The notes: generated by a model not told the origin, from the sequence alone. A stretch of 41,016 bases of DNA from RGIG7213 sp045545665 (GCA_045545665.1 JAZQBL010000023.1:1-41016), one strand, 5' to 3'; positions 1-7,840 are shown, counted from the stretch's first letter. Program-made: numbers and translations.

Positions 1-165
1 ATAATCAGAGCGCCCATTATGATGTATCCCTGCAGCGAAGAGCTTTACAGCGGAGCTACAGGTGCCAAAAGATTCAAGGACGTTCGCGAGGCGATAGCAA
101 ATTCCGATTATATCAAGGAAATACTCATTCACCAGTACGACCACTACACACGTCCTTTGAAGTAA
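1..165 (+). CDS. C-terminal end of an unrecognised protein (5' partial)
   Basis: An open frame runs from the first base of the window to a TAA at 163-165, giving the last 54 residues of a protein that begins upstream. The fragment reads RAPIMMYPCSEELYSG near its start and ends HYTRPLK. It is hydrophilic with no membrane segment. A strong intrinsic terminator follows 27 bases later, which supports a real gene end. I do not recognise the family from this fragment and assign no function. Confidence 0.6.
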   Translation: MIRAPIMMYPCSEELYSGATGAKRFKDVREAIANSDYIKEILIHQYDHYTRPLK

Positions 166-192
166 ATTATGAAAAAGTAATTTAAAATAATA

Positions 193-233
193 GGGGCTGG
201 CTCAAGTTGAGAGAATTGAGCCAGCTCCTTTTT
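193..233 (+). terminator. Rho-independent terminator
   Basis: A 13-bp stem (193-205 with 216-228, one G-T pair) encloses a 10-nt loop and is followed by five T at 229-233. It ends the partial gene at the window start. On the other strand the stem is followed only by a broken T run, so it may act weakly on the gene at 248-595 as well. Confidence 0.85.
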
Positions 234-247
234 ACATATTCTGAATT

Positions 248-595
248 TTAGTCAAGCACTACGGATTTTTTCTTTCCTTTTTTATTTTTCGGATATTCTC
301 TGATGCGGATAACGAAGTCAAGATTGATGGCTTCAAGCTTTCCGTCATTCTCAACGAGAATCGCACCGTCTGTAACTTCCTTGATAATGCCCTCATACTG
401 ATGATTGCTGTCAAACGAATAAATCAAACATTCTTTTTCTATAAATCTTTCTGCAAGCTCTTTCATTTTCGTATCATCTCCCGATTTTCTTTTTTCAATA
501 ATTTTTCTTGCGACTGCCGAATTTTGTCTGTTGCGGAACATAGCGAATATAATGATCCACAAAAATAATATCGGCAGATATGATCCTGAACTCAA
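248..595 (-). CDS. Small membrane-anchored protein with a basic C-terminus
   Basis: A 115-residue protein. Residues about 5-20 form one hydrophobic segment (ILFLWIIIFAMF), followed by a charged helix and a compact C-terminal domain of about 55 residues containing ECLIYSF, EGIIKEVTDGAILVEN and LDFVIRIREYP, then a lysine-rich tail. The C-terminal part resembles small Clostridia proteins annotated as DUF6897, which I recall but could not check. The start is a TTG at 595 with an AAGGTGG ribosome site. It lies 20 bp after the small gene at 616-816, and both probably share the promoter at 861-889. Function unknown. Confidence 0.7.
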   Translation of the reverse strand: MSSGSYLPILFLWIIIFAMFRNRQNSAVARKIIEKRKSGDDTKMKELAERFIEKECLIYSFDSNHQYEGIIKEVTDGAILVENDGKLEAINLDFVIRIREYPKNKKGKKKSVVLD

Positions 596-615
596 TTTGC
601 CACCTTCCTGCCTGA

Positions 616-816
616 TTACTTATTTTTTCGACCGTTTAATTTTGAATCGATCAGATAAAATAAACACATTAAGATAAAATATGATGCACTTGATATCAGT
701 ACTGTACGGATCTCCACGTTTCCTTTGTCTATAAACGATAAGAGAGAATAGAGCAAAGCGAATATTACCGCAGATATAAAATTTCTGAATACTCTGTGCT
801 GAAGTAAATCTTTCAT
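616..816 (-). CDS. Small two-segment membrane protein, unknown function
   Basis: A 66-residue protein with two hydrophobic stretches (about residues 14-28 and 39-56) separated by a short charged loop with KGNVEIRT, and a basic C-terminal tail. The ATG at 816 is preceded by AGGAGG with an 8-nt spacer, so the start is well supported. It is the first gene of a two-gene minus-strand unit with the 115-residue protein downstream. No recognisable domain; a small integral membrane protein is all the sequence supports. Confidence 0.65.
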   Translation of the reverse strand: MKDLLQHRVFRNFISAVIFALLYSLLSFIDKGNVEIRTVLISSASYFILMCLFYLIDSKLNGRKNK

Positions 817-860
817 TTCGTATACCTCCTGTAGATTATAATTTCAAATTGCACTGCCAT

Positions 861-889
861 AATATAACACGATCACAAAAAATTTTCAA
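861..889 (-). promoter_or_regulatory. SigA-type promoter for the two small membrane protein genes
   Basis: On the minus strand TTGAAA (884-889) is separated by exactly 17 bp from TATATT (861-866), about 45 bp upstream of the ATG at 816. Confidence 0.6.
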
Positions 890-961
890 TACAAAGTTTT
901 TACAGTTTACAATAAATTAAAAAGAATATTAACAAATAACATATAAAAATAATCACTGTTT

Positions 962-970
962 TGTTATACT
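962..970 (+). promoter_or_regulatory. Extended -10 promoter upstream of the MATE gene
   Basis: TGTTATACT is an extended -10 element (TGn plus TATACT) about 26 bp upstream of the ATG at 997. No good -35 is visible. It lies inside the 5' extension of the longest possible frame, which argues that translation starts downstream of it. Confidence 0.45.
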
Positions 971-996
971 CATTTGAGTTTGTTTTGGAGATGGAT

Positions 997-2403
997 ATGT
1001 TTAAAAAATTGAAGAATAAATACATAGGCGACAAGGCGTTTTATAAAAAAGTAATGCTCGTTGCAGTGCCTATTATGATACAAAACGGCATAACGAATTT
1101 CGTTAATCTGCTTGATAATATTATGGTGGGACGGCTCGGCACGGTCGAAATGACGGGTGTTACTATCGTAAACCAGCTGATGTTTGTTTTCAACCTCACG
1201 ATATTCGGTATAATTTCAGGTGCCGGAATATTCACAGCGCAGTTTTACGGCAAAGGCGATGCAAAGGGAATACGTGAAACGTTCCGATACAAATTGATAG
1301 TGTCGGTTATTATCTCACTTATCGGTATTCTGACGATGCTTTTCTTCGGCGATGAGCTGATAAGACTCTATTTAATGGGTGAAGGAAATGCAGATGATAT
1401 AGAAGGAAGCTTTAATTTTGCAAAGCAGTATTTAGGCGTCGCGCTCATAGGTATCTTGCCGTTTGCTGTATCTCAGTGTTACTCGGGAACTCTCAGAGAA
1501 ACAGGAGAAACGATAGTTCCTATGACAGCGGGTATCGTTTCCGTTTGTGTAAACCTTGTGTTAAATACGTTGCTGATCTTTGGATATCTCGGCTTTCCCC
1601 GTCTCGGCGTTGTCGGTGCGGCAATAGCAACGGTGATATCACGTTTTGCGGAGCTGTTTTTCGTAGCGTATAAAACTCACAGCAAAAAAGAACGGTATAC
1701 ATTTATAACCGGTGCTTATAAAAGTTTGAAGATCCCTGCAAAATTATCGTTTGAAATAACTAAAAAGGCGATCCCTCTTATGCTCAACGAAACGCTGTGG
1801 GCAGGCGGTATGGCAGTTCTTGTACAGTGCTATTCCGTAAGAGGATACGACGTTGTGTCGGCACTTAATATAAATTCCACAGTCGGAAACGTGTTTAACG
1901 TTTCGTTTATTGCAATGGGCAGTGCGATAGGAATCATAATAGGGCAGATGCTCGGCAGAGGAGATAAAGAAGAGGCGGTATCGTCAGTCAGCAAGCTGAT
2001 AGCGTTTTCTCTTGCTTTGTGTACTGTCGTCGGTATCGTTATGAGTGCTGCGTCACCGCTGTTTCCGCTTATATATAAGACGAGCGATGAAATACGCTCC
2101 CTTGCAACAAAACTCATAATATGTTCTGCGGTTTGTATGCCAATGCATTCACTTGCAAACGCTTGCTACTTTACGATGAGATCGGGCGGAAAAACGCTTG
2201 TAACCTTTATTTTTGACAGCTGCTTTGTCTGGGTCATATCCGTTCCGCTTGCATATTTTTTGAGCCGTTATACGAATATCCCCATCGTACCGCTGTATTT
2301 TGTGTGTACGGCTGTTGATGTTATAAAGTGTATTATAGGCGTGATAATGCTCAAAAAAGGCGTCTGGATCAACAATATAGTTGAAGATAAAAATGTGAAT
2401 TGA
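997..2403 (+). CDS. MATE family efflux transporter
   Basis: A 468-residue polytopic protein with about twelve hydrophobic helices arranged as two MATE halves. The first half begins with the typical VPIMIQNGITNFVNLLDNIMVG segment region, and the second has SFIAMGSAIGIIIGQMLG. MATE proteins are Na+ or H+ antiporters exporting drugs, metabolites or lipid-linked substrates from the cytoplasmic membrane; the substrate cannot be read from sequence. A longer frame opens at a TTG at 961, but TTGGAG at 985-990 sits 6 nt before the ATG at 997, and a -10 element lies within the extension, so I chose 997. It is a single-gene unit ended by the terminator at 2410-2443. Confidence 0.92.
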   Translation: MFKKLKNKYIGDKAFYKKVMLVAVPIMIQNGITNFVNLLDNIMVGRLGTVEMTGVTIVNQLMFVFNLTIFGIISGAGIFTAQFYGKGDAKGIRETFRYKLIVSVIISLIGILTMLFFGDELIRLYLMGEGNADDIEGSFNFAKQYLGVALIGILPFAVSQCYSGTLRETGETIVPMTAGIVSVCVNLVLNTLLIFGYLGFPRLGVVGAAIATVISRFAELFFVAYKTHSKKERYTFITGAYKSLKIPAKLSFEITKKAIPLMLNETLWAGGMAVLVQCYSVRGYDVVSALNINSTVGNVFNVSFIAMGSAIGIIIGQMLGRGDKEEAVSSVSKLIAFSLALCTVVGIVMSAASPLFPLIYKTSDEIRSLATKLIICSAVCMPMHSLANACYFTMRSGGKTLVTFIFDSCFVWVISVPLAYFLSRYTNIPIVPLYFVCTAVDVIKCIIGVIMLKKGVWINNIVEDKNVN

Positions 2404-2409
2404 TATTAC

Positions 2410-2443
2410 GGATCACCTGAAATTTTTCCGGTGATCCTTTTTT
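2410..2443 (+). terminator. Rho-independent terminator after the MATE gene
   Basis: An 8-bp stem GGATCACC (2410-2417) pairs with GGTGATCC (2430-2437) and is followed by six T at 2438-2443. It separates the MATE gene from the copper ATPase promoter that starts 4 bp later. Confidence 0.85.
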
Positions 2444-2446
2444 CTC

Positions 2447-2475
2447 TTGACAACGAAAAAAATGTGTTGTATAAT
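2447..2475 (+). promoter_or_regulatory. Perfect consensus promoter of the copper ATPase gene
   Basis: TTGACA (2447-2452), a 17-bp spacer and TATAAT (2470-2475) match the SigA consensus at every position. Transcription should start near 2482, immediately beside the palindrome at 2485-2506. A perfect promoter with an adjoining operator is a common design for a tightly repressed gene. Confidence 0.9.
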
Positions 2476-2484
2476 GATCGAAAG

Positions 2485-2506
2485 CAAGTTAGCAATAACT
2501 AACTTG
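2485..2506. promoter_or_regulatory. Palindromic operator candidate at the copper ATPase start site
   Basis: CAAGTTAG (2485-2492) and CTAACTTG (2499-2506) are perfect inverted arms around a 6-nt centre, at about +3 to +25. The half-sites GTTAG/CTAAC recall DtxR/IdeR/MntR-family boxes rather than the TACA-type CopY or G/C-rich CsoR operators. The cognate regulator is not in the window. Alternatively it could form a 5' mRNA hairpin, but no T run follows. Confidence 0.6.
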
Positions 2507-2532
2507 TAATCTGAATTTATTTAGGAGTAATT

Positions 2533-5031
2533 TTGAAACAATATACTGTTACGGGAATGAGCTGTGCGGCATGCTCTGCACGTGTTGAAAAGGCTGTAAA
2601 AAACGTACCCGGTGTGCAGTCCTGCTCAGTGAGTCTTTTGACTAATTCTATGGGCGTCGAAGGTGATGCTGACGCTGAAGAAATTATAAATGCCGTTAAA
2701 AAGGCAGGATACGGTGCGTATGAAAAGGGAATTGAAAAAGCGGAAAATGCGAAAGAGGACAACGCCCTTGCCGATACGGAAACGCCGCTTTTAAAGCGCA
2801 GACTGATGTTATCGGCAGGATTTCTGTTGTTGCTTATGTACGTCTCGATGGGACATACGATGTTTTCGTTTTCTCTACCTTCGTTTTTGGAAGAAAATCC
2901 AATAGCGATAACACTTGTGCAAATGCTGCTTGCCTTGACGGTCATTTTAATAAATAATAAGTTTTACGTAAACGGTGTCAAGGGGATTGTAAATAAAGCA
3001 CCTAATATGGATACGCTCGTGTCTCTCGGTTCGTGTGCGGGATTTGTTTACAGTACGGCATCACTGTTCGTTATGACGTCACGTGTTATGAAGGGAGATA
3101 TTGCCGGAGCAAATGCGCTTTTGCACGACTTGTATTTTGAATCCTCCGCAATGATCCTCGTTTTAATAACGGTCGGCAAAATGCTCGAAGCACGTTCGAA
3201 GGGAAAAACGACCGACGCACTTAAAAGTCTTATGAAGCTTACGCCGAAGACAGCCGTTTTGATAGTCGACGGAGAAGAAAAAACAGTCCCGGCTTCAAGT
3301 ATAAAGATAGGTGACGTGTTCGTTGTAAAGTCCGGACAGACGGTACCCGCTGACGGTACGGTCATTGAAGGAAGCTGTGCTGTCGATGAATCATCCCTCA
3401 CGGGCGAAAGTATTCCGTCGGATAAAGAAGCCGGCGATTACGTTTGCGGCGGTACTATCAACCGTTCGGGTTTTATAAAATGCACCGCAACTAAAGTCGG
3501 AGAAGATACGGTCCTGTCGCAGATAATAAAGACCGTAAGCGATGCGGCGGCAACAAAAGCCCCCATAGCAAAGGTTGCAGACAAGGTTTCGGGAATATTC
3601 GTTCCTGTCGTGATAACCGTTGCTTTGATCGCATCTGTGATCTGGTTGATTTTGGGTAAGGATATAGGCTTTGCCGTAGCACGCGGGATATCCGTACTTG
3701 TAATAAGCTGTCCGTGTGCTTTGGGACTTGCAACACCTGTTGCAATAATGGTATCGAGCGGAGTCGGTGCGAAAAACGGAATACTGTTTAAAACTGCCGC
3801 ATCGCTTGAGCAGGCGGGAAAGACTGATATCGTCGCACTCGATAAAACAGGTACCGTCACATCGGGAACACCTGCGGTGACGGATATAAAACCGTATATG
3901 ATGACGGAAGACGAGCTTATGTCTTTAGCCGTCTCACTTGAAGTAAAAAGCGAACATCCGCTTGCCAAAGCAATAGTTACAAAGGGAATTGAAAAAAATA
4001 TAAAGCCGCGTGAAGTAACCGATTTTGAGGTTTTGCCCGGAAACGGCATTATGGGTAAAATAGACGGTAATTATGCTTACGGAGGCAATCTCAAATTCAT
4101 AAGTGAAAAAATAATGCTCGGAGACGATGAAAAATCACTTGCCGACAGTTTTGCAAGCGACGGAAAAACACCCGTGTTTTTTGCAAAAGACGGTAAGCTT
4201 TGCGGTATTATTGCCATCGCCGACGTTGTCAAGGAAGAAAGTATACAAGCTGTAAAAGAGCTTAAAAATATGGGCATCCGCGTCGTTATGATAACGGGTG
4301 ACAACGAAAAAACAGCAAACGCAATAGCGAAAAAGACACAGATCGACGAGGTCATAGCAGGAGTCTTGCCAAGCGGCAAAGAAAGCGAAATAATAAGACT
4401 TAAACGCGAAGGCAAAGTCATAATGGTGGGCGACGGTATAAACGATGCACCCGCACTTACAAGGGCGGATATAGGCGTTGCAATAGGTGCAGGCACCGAC
4501 GTTGCAATGGATGCGGCAGATATCGTGCTTATGAAAAGCAGACTTACAGACGTTCCCGCACTGATAAGGCTCAGCCGTGCAGCACTTAAAAATATTCATC
4601 AAAATCTTTTCTGGGCATTTATTTATAATTCCGTAGGCATCCCTCTTGCCGCAGGCGTGTTTATTCCGATCTTCGGCTGGCAGATGAATCCCATGTTCGG
4701 GGCTGCCGCAATGAGTCTTTCAAGCTTTTGTGTGGTAACGAACGCTTTAAGATTGAATTTTGTAAACATATATTCCACCTCAAAGGATAAAAAGAAAAAG
4801 AAAAAAGCTGCCGATATGACCGACAGCTTGCAAATAACTTTGAAGGTTAAGGGAATGATGTGCTCTCATTGCGAATCCCGTGTTAAAAAAGCACTTGAAG
4901 AATTATCTGAGGTTCAAAGCGCTGAACCCGATTTTAAAACAGGTACTGTGTTTATCACATTGAAAAAGCAGTGTGACAGCCAAGCTTTGAAAAAAGCGAT
5001 AACAGAGGCAGGATATAAAGTTGTAAAATGA
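2533..5031 (+). CDS. copA: Copper-translocating P1B-type ATPase with HMA domains at both ends
   Basis: An 832-residue ATP-driven exporter of Cu(I), or possibly Ag(I), across the cytoplasmic membrane. The N-terminal HMA domain carries GMSCAAC (Cys11, Cys14). About eight membrane helices include the intramembrane CPC at 393-395. The phosphorylation motif DKTGT starts at Asp437, the TGES actuator motif lies upstream of it, and GDGIND is at 633-638. A lysine-rich linker leads to a second HMA domain with MMCSHC (Cys777, Cys780), an appended CopZ-like chaperone domain. The start is a TTG with AGGAG 5 nt upstream; no ATG fits. The stop codon directly abuts that of the convergent spoIIR with no terminator between them. 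Confidence 0.95.
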   Translation: MKQYTVTGMSCAACSARVEKAVKNVPGVQSCSVSLLTNSMGVEGDADAEEIINAVKKAGYGAYEKGIEKAENAKEDNALADTETPLLKRRLMLSAGFLLLLMYVSMGHTMFSFSLPSFLEENPIAITLVQMLLALTVILINNKFYVNGVKGIVNKAPNMDTLVSLGSCAGFVYSTASLFVMTSRVMKGDIAGANALLHDLYFESSAMILVLITVGKMLEARSKGKTTDALKSLMKLTPKTAVLIVDGEEKTVPASSIKIGDVFVVKSGQTVPADGTVIEGSCAVDESSLTGESIPSDKEAGDYVCGGTINRSGFIKCTATKVGEDTVLSQIIKTVSDAAATKAPIAKVADKVSGIFVPVVITVALIASVIWLILGKDIGFAVARGISVLVISCPCALGLATPVAIMVSSGVGAKNGILFKTAASLEQAGKTDIVALDKTGTVTSGTPAVTDIKPYMMTEDELMSLAVSLEVKSEHPLAKAIVTKGIEKNIKPREVTDFEVLPGNGIMGKIDGNYAYGGNLKFISEKIMLGDDEKSLADSFASDGKTPVFFAKDGKLCGIIAIADVVKEESIQAVKELKNMGIRVVMITGDNEKTANAIAKKTQIDEVIAGVLPSGKESEIIRLKREGKVIMVGDGINDAPALTRADIGVAIGAGTDVAMDAADIVLMKSRLTDVPALIRLSRAALKNIHQNLFWAFIYNSVGIPLAAGVFIPIFGWQMNPMFGAAAMSLSSFCVVTNALRLNFVNIYSTSKDKKKKKKAADMTDSLQITLKVKGMMCSHCESRVKKALEELSEVQSAEPDFKTGTVFITLKKQCDSQALKKAITEAGYKVVK

Positions 5032-5631
5032 TCAGGCGAAAGTTTTTTGAAAAAATTCAAGCAGCTTGAATTTTATTTCGTATTCGGCATCGTCGCTGTT
5101 TGTAAGTATCTTGACTTCATCGGGCGAAAGTCCGACCGAGGCAAGCTCTTCATCGTTATTTGATACGGCACTTCCGAGGCAAAGCGGAGGAAACAAAACG
5201 CACCACCAGTTTTTTCCTTCACCTTCTCCTATCTTTACTCGGACCGAATAGTATTTTCCTGCAGGCAAGCTCACGTTTTCGTATTGTCTTTCGGGATAAT
5301 TTTCTTCACCGAATTCAATATCGACACTGTACGAGTATCCGTTTTCGGAAATACATTTTTCAGCAGCCTCGATCATTATGCTTTTGCTTTTTTCAAGCTC
5401 TTTTTGTGCTGAATCAACGGTTTGGCAGTTTTCCATATTTTCTTCCATAACGCCGAGAATGCTGTCACGTACTTTAAGCTTCAAGGCTTGATCTTCATCA
5501 CTGTCGGAATTTGCAAGCACGTGAAGACGTACGACGCTGTCGTACAGCTCTATTTCTCCGTTCACGGGGAAAGCTGCGGAAAATAAGCTTATCATCAAAG
5601 CAACGCAAGTGAAATAAATTAACGGTCTCAT
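5032..5631 (-). CDS. spoIIR: Stage II sporulation protein R
   Basis: A 199-residue secreted signalling protein. In Bacillus the forespore-made protein crosses into the intermembrane space and triggers SpoIIGA to process pro-SigE. Residues about 4-24 form a signal peptide or anchor, followed by the family hallmarks VRLHVLANSDSDEDQALKLK and, near the end, NWWCVLFPPLC. Length is normal for clostridial SpoIIR. It shows that the organism has the core sporulation pathway. The ATG at 5631 has AAGGAG 6 nt upstream, and that site lies wholly inside a perfect 10-bp hairpin. A SigF-like -10 (GGCGAAATAA, 5705-5714 on the minus strand) is present without a convincing -35. Confidence 0.95.
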   Translation of the reverse strand: MRPLIYFTCVALMISLFSAAFPVNGEIELYDSVVRLHVLANSDSDEDQALKLKVRDSILGVMEENMENCQTVDSAQKELEKSKSIMIEAAEKCISENGYSYSVDIEFGEENYPERQYENVSLPAGKYYSVRVKIGEGEGKNWWCVLFPPLCLGSAVSNNDEELASVGLSPDEVKILTNSDDAEYEIKFKLLEFFQKTFA

Positions 5632-5637
5632 AAAATG

Positions 5638-5663
5638 CTCCTTTTGTTAAATTACAAAAGGAG
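5638..5663 (-). promoter_or_regulatory. Hairpin sequestering the spoIIR ribosome binding site
   Basis: CTCCTTTTGT (5638-5647) and ACAAAAGGAG (5654-5663) form a perfect 10-bp stem with a 6-nt loop. In the spoIIR transcript the AAGGAG Shine-Dalgarno is the 3' arm and is fully paired. No T run follows, so it is not a terminator. It could limit or time spoIIR translation. Confidence 0.6.
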
Positions 5664-5716
5664 TATTTCCGTTTAAAAATTTTTTATTCATTATCATATA
5701 ATTTTTATTTCGCCAC

Positions 5717-5745
5717 TTGAACTTACGGAGAATGTGTGATAAAAT
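5717..5745 (+). promoter_or_regulatory. Promoter of thyX
   Basis: TTGAAC (5717-5722), 17 bp, TAAAAT (5740-5745), with a TGA just before the -10 giving an extended -10. It lies 29 bp upstream of the thyX ATG and is divergent to spoIIR. Confidence 0.7.
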
Positions 5746-5774
5746 AGTAAAGATAAAAGATAAGGAGAAAGAAA

Positions 5775-6530
5775 ATGCCAAAGGTAGAACTTTTAACATA
5801 TACCCCCGATGCCGATAAGATAGTTGCGGCAGCTGCAAAGCTTTGCTATGCAAAAAGCGATATTGATACGTTGCTTGAAAATCTCACACCCGAAAAAACG
5901 GAGAGCTTTCTTGATCTTTTGTCATCACTCGGTCACCAAAGCCCTATCGAACATGCTTCCTTCACTTTCGGTATAGAGGGCGTGTCACGTGCATTTCTTG
6001 CACAGATAACACGTCACAGAATAGCGTCGTTTTCCGTGCAGAGCCAGCGTTACGTCAGTAAATCCGAATTTGAATATATAATTCCGCCGGAAATAGAAAA
6101 TATCCCCGAAGCGCTTGAAGAATTTAAGGCGGCTATGGAAGAAGATGCAAAGCATTATGACAATTTGCATAAGATACTTTCAAACGCTCATTATGAAAAA
6201 ATGATAGCTTCGGATATGTCGGAAAAGGATGCTAAAAAGGCGGCAGACAAAAAGGCAAACGAAGATGCGCGCTTCGTGCTTCCCAACGCTTGCGATACAA
6301 GAATGATAGTTACGATGAATACAAGAAGCCTTTATAATTTCTTCTCTTTGCGTTGCTGTGACAGAGCGCAGTGGGAAATAAGAGAGGTTGCACGTCAGAT
6401 GCTTTTGCTGTGTAAACAGGCAGCACCGCTTTTGTTTAAGCAGGCAGGTCCTCCTTGTGTAAGAGGGAAGTGCTCCGAAGGCTCGTATTCGTGCGGAAAA
6501 GCCGCCGAAATGAAAAAAATATACGGTTGA
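5775..6530 (+). CDS. thyX: Flavin-dependent thymidylate synthase
   Basis: A 251-residue enzyme making dTMP from dUMP with methylenetetrahydrofolate as carbon donor and NAD(P)H through FAD as reductant, active as a tetramer in the cytoplasm. The ThyX signature RHRxxSxxxxSxRY is present at residues 80-93 (RHRIASFSVQSQRY). The preceding LGHQSPIEHASFTF segment is also typical. The ATG at 5775 is preceded by AAGGAG. It has its own promoter and is followed by a two-hairpin 3' element ending in a T-tailed terminator. Use of ThyX means the folate product is tetrahydrofolate, so dihydrofolate reductase is less critical. Confidence 0.96.
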   Translation: MPKVELLTYTPDADKIVAAAAKLCYAKSDIDTLLENLTPEKTESFLDLLSSLGHQSPIEHASFTFGIEGVSRAFLAQITRHRIASFSVQSQRYVSKSEFEYIIPPEIENIPEALEEFKAAMEEDAKHYDNLHKILSNAHYEKMIASDMSEKDAKKAADKKANEDARFVLPNACDTRMIVTMNTRSLYNFFSLRCCDRAQWEIREVARQMLLLCKQAAPLLFKQAGPPCVRGKCSEGSYSCGKAAEMKKIYG

Positions 6531-6548
6531 AGATTTACAAATAAATAT

Positions 6549-6629
6549 AAAAAGAACAGAGGATCGCCTCTGCATTTTTAGCGGAGAAAACACGAACACC
6601 ACCAAATAAATTTCTTTGGTGGTGTTTTT
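6549..6629 (+). terminator. Two-hairpin 3' element and terminator of thyX (copy A of an inverted pair)
   Basis: After thyX comes AAAAAGAACAGAGG, with a hairpin CAGAGG/CCTCTG at 6557-6572. A 12-bp stem AACACCACCAAA/TTTGGTGGTGTT (6595-6606 with 6615-6626) then runs into a T tract ending at 6629. The same arrangement, in opposite orientation and about 60% similar by eye, lies at 7870-7950 after the ACP gene. This copy is a functional-looking terminator for thyX. Confidence 0.75.
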
Positions 6630-6648
6630 CTGCCGGAGTGAACTTATG

Positions 6649-6867
6649 AAAGGCTCCCTCCGGGAGGAAGCTGGATTTTGCGTAGCAAAAGACTGAGGGA
6701 GAGCGCGTGACAATAAAATCCGCGCAAATTGCAAGTCACGCGGGCTCCTTCCACCACTTCGTGGTTCCCCTTCTCGCTGCGGCTCGGTCACGCTCGGGGT
6801 CTGACACCACACTGTGGTGTCATTCAAGACCCTCGCGCCGCTTCGCTACCTCCCGGAGGAAGGCTTT
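6649..6867. mobile_element. MITE-like structured palindromic element, 219 bp
   Basis: Terminal inverted repeats of 19 bp (6649-6667 and 6849-6867) agree at 17 positions. Between them are nested hairpins: TTTTGC/GCAAAA (6676-6690), CGCGTGAC/GTCACGCG (6704-6711 with 6735-6742), ACCAC/GTGGT (6752-6764) and a 9-bp stem GACACCACA/TGTGGTGTC (6803-6821) flanked by GGGTCT/AGACCC. The GC content is far above the surrounding DNA. No credible protein is encoded. Similar CTCCCTCCGGGAGG-type repeats are dispersed in many gut Clostridia genomes, as I recall. The 497-base gap between thyX and the XRE gene contains this element, the thyX terminator and the XRE promoter. Confidence 0.65.
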
Positions 6868-6955
6868 TGTGTGCAGAAACAAGTGTACTTGATTGTCAAA
6901 CAATGAATTGATAATTAGTTATTCTGTTTTGGATACATAATATCCATATCCGTTG

Positions 6956-6984
6956 TTGATTATCTTGGATTTGGATGATATAAT
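6956..6984 (+). promoter_or_regulatory. Promoter of the XRE regulator gene
   Basis: TTGATT (6956-6961), 17 bp, TATAAT (6979-6984), 43 bp upstream of the ATG at 7028. Confidence 0.7.
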
Positions 6985-7027
6985 TATCTCAACGGGTCCG
7001 GAATAAAAGGGATAAGGAGTATTTTAT

Positions 7028-7840
7028 ATGACGATTGGAAAAAGCATTGCAGATTTAAGAAAAAATAGTGGGATGACACAAGAACAACTTGCCGAAATTC
7101 TTAGTGTATCTTCCCAAACGATTTCCAAGTGGGAAAACGAAGTAACAATGCCCGACATTATGCTTCTTCCTGTGATTGCAGGTTGTTTTGATATCACAGT
7201 TGATGAATTGTACCACGGCAGAAAAACAAAGAAAAAGCAAAATGCTGTTGATTACGATGACATTCCCGAAATGCTGTACGATTCTTTGATTGATCTTACG
7301 CAACGCGGCTGGGTGGATACGGTAGAGGGAAAAGATATTGAGATAGAAAAAGAAAAAATGAAATCCTATCTTGCAGAAAACCGACAAGTTAAAACAGCAA
7401 CTTTTTCAAACAAAAGAGGTGCCGTGATCGCCACTTCAGAAATCGGTCTGCTACACAGAGGAAAAGCAAATGCTGATCAACTCGTTGAAGATGGGATAGG
7501 TCGCGTGCTCGAGGTTCTGTCAAATACAGCTGTGAGATGTGTTTTTGCTTATGAAATGGATAACATGACCAAACCTATTACAGCACCGTATATTGCTAAA
7601 AAATGTGATATTTCTTCCGATGAAGCTACACGAGCTCTTGAGATGTTAACAGAAATTCATGTTAATCACCTTACCGAAGTTATGCTTGATGAAAATAATT
7701 CTGTACGTATGTATGCACTTAACTCCGATGAATGTATTATGTATATGTTAATGATTTTGAAAACCGCAAGATTAATTGATGAAAATAAACAGCATTATTT
7801 TAATTATCGAGGTTCATACAATAATCTTTGGATACAGTAG
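7028..7840 (+). CDS. XRE-family transcriptional regulator with unknown C-terminal domain
   Basis: A 270-residue protein. Residues about 5-61 form a classic Cro/C1-type helix-turn-helix (MTQEQLAEILSVSSQTISKWEN, typically DNA binding as a dimer). A lysine-rich linker follows, then about 190 residues I do not recognise, including GAVIATSEIGLLHRGK and a second helical region (TAPYIAKKCDISSDEATRALEML) that looks like a winged-helix DNA-binding or degenerate MarR-type fold. AAGGAG precedes the ATG. It is a single-gene unit standing between a MITE-like element and the inverted terminator pair, so it may have been inserted between thyX and the ACP operon. Targets unknown. Confidence 0.82.
   Translation: MTIGKSIADLRKNSGMTQEQLAEILSVSSQTISKWENEVTMPDIMLLPVIAGCFDITVDELYHGRKTKKKQNAVDYDDIPEMLYDSLIDLTQRGWVDTVEGKDIEIEKEKMKSYLAENRQVKTATFSNKRGAVIATSEIGLLHRGKANADQLVEDGIGRVLEVLSNTAVRCVFAYEMDNMTKPITAPYIAKKCDISSDEATRALEMLTEIHVNHLTEVMLDENNSVRMYALNSDECIMYMLMILKTARLIDENKQHYFNYRGSYNNLWIQ

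Noticed and set aside
5664..5774. SigF promoter for spoIIR
   Set aside because: A GGCGAAATAA -10-like word exists at 5705-5714 on the minus strand, but no GYWTA-like -35 lies at the right distance, so it is mentioned only within the gene entry.
6180..6827. A 215-codon minus-strand frame across the thyX end and the repeat element
   Set aside because: It overlaps thyX and the palindromic element and has no promoter, ribosome site or domain.
6707..6911. Short plus-strand frames within the MITE-like element
   Set aside because: They arise from the GC-rich palindromes and encode low-complexity sequence without start signals.
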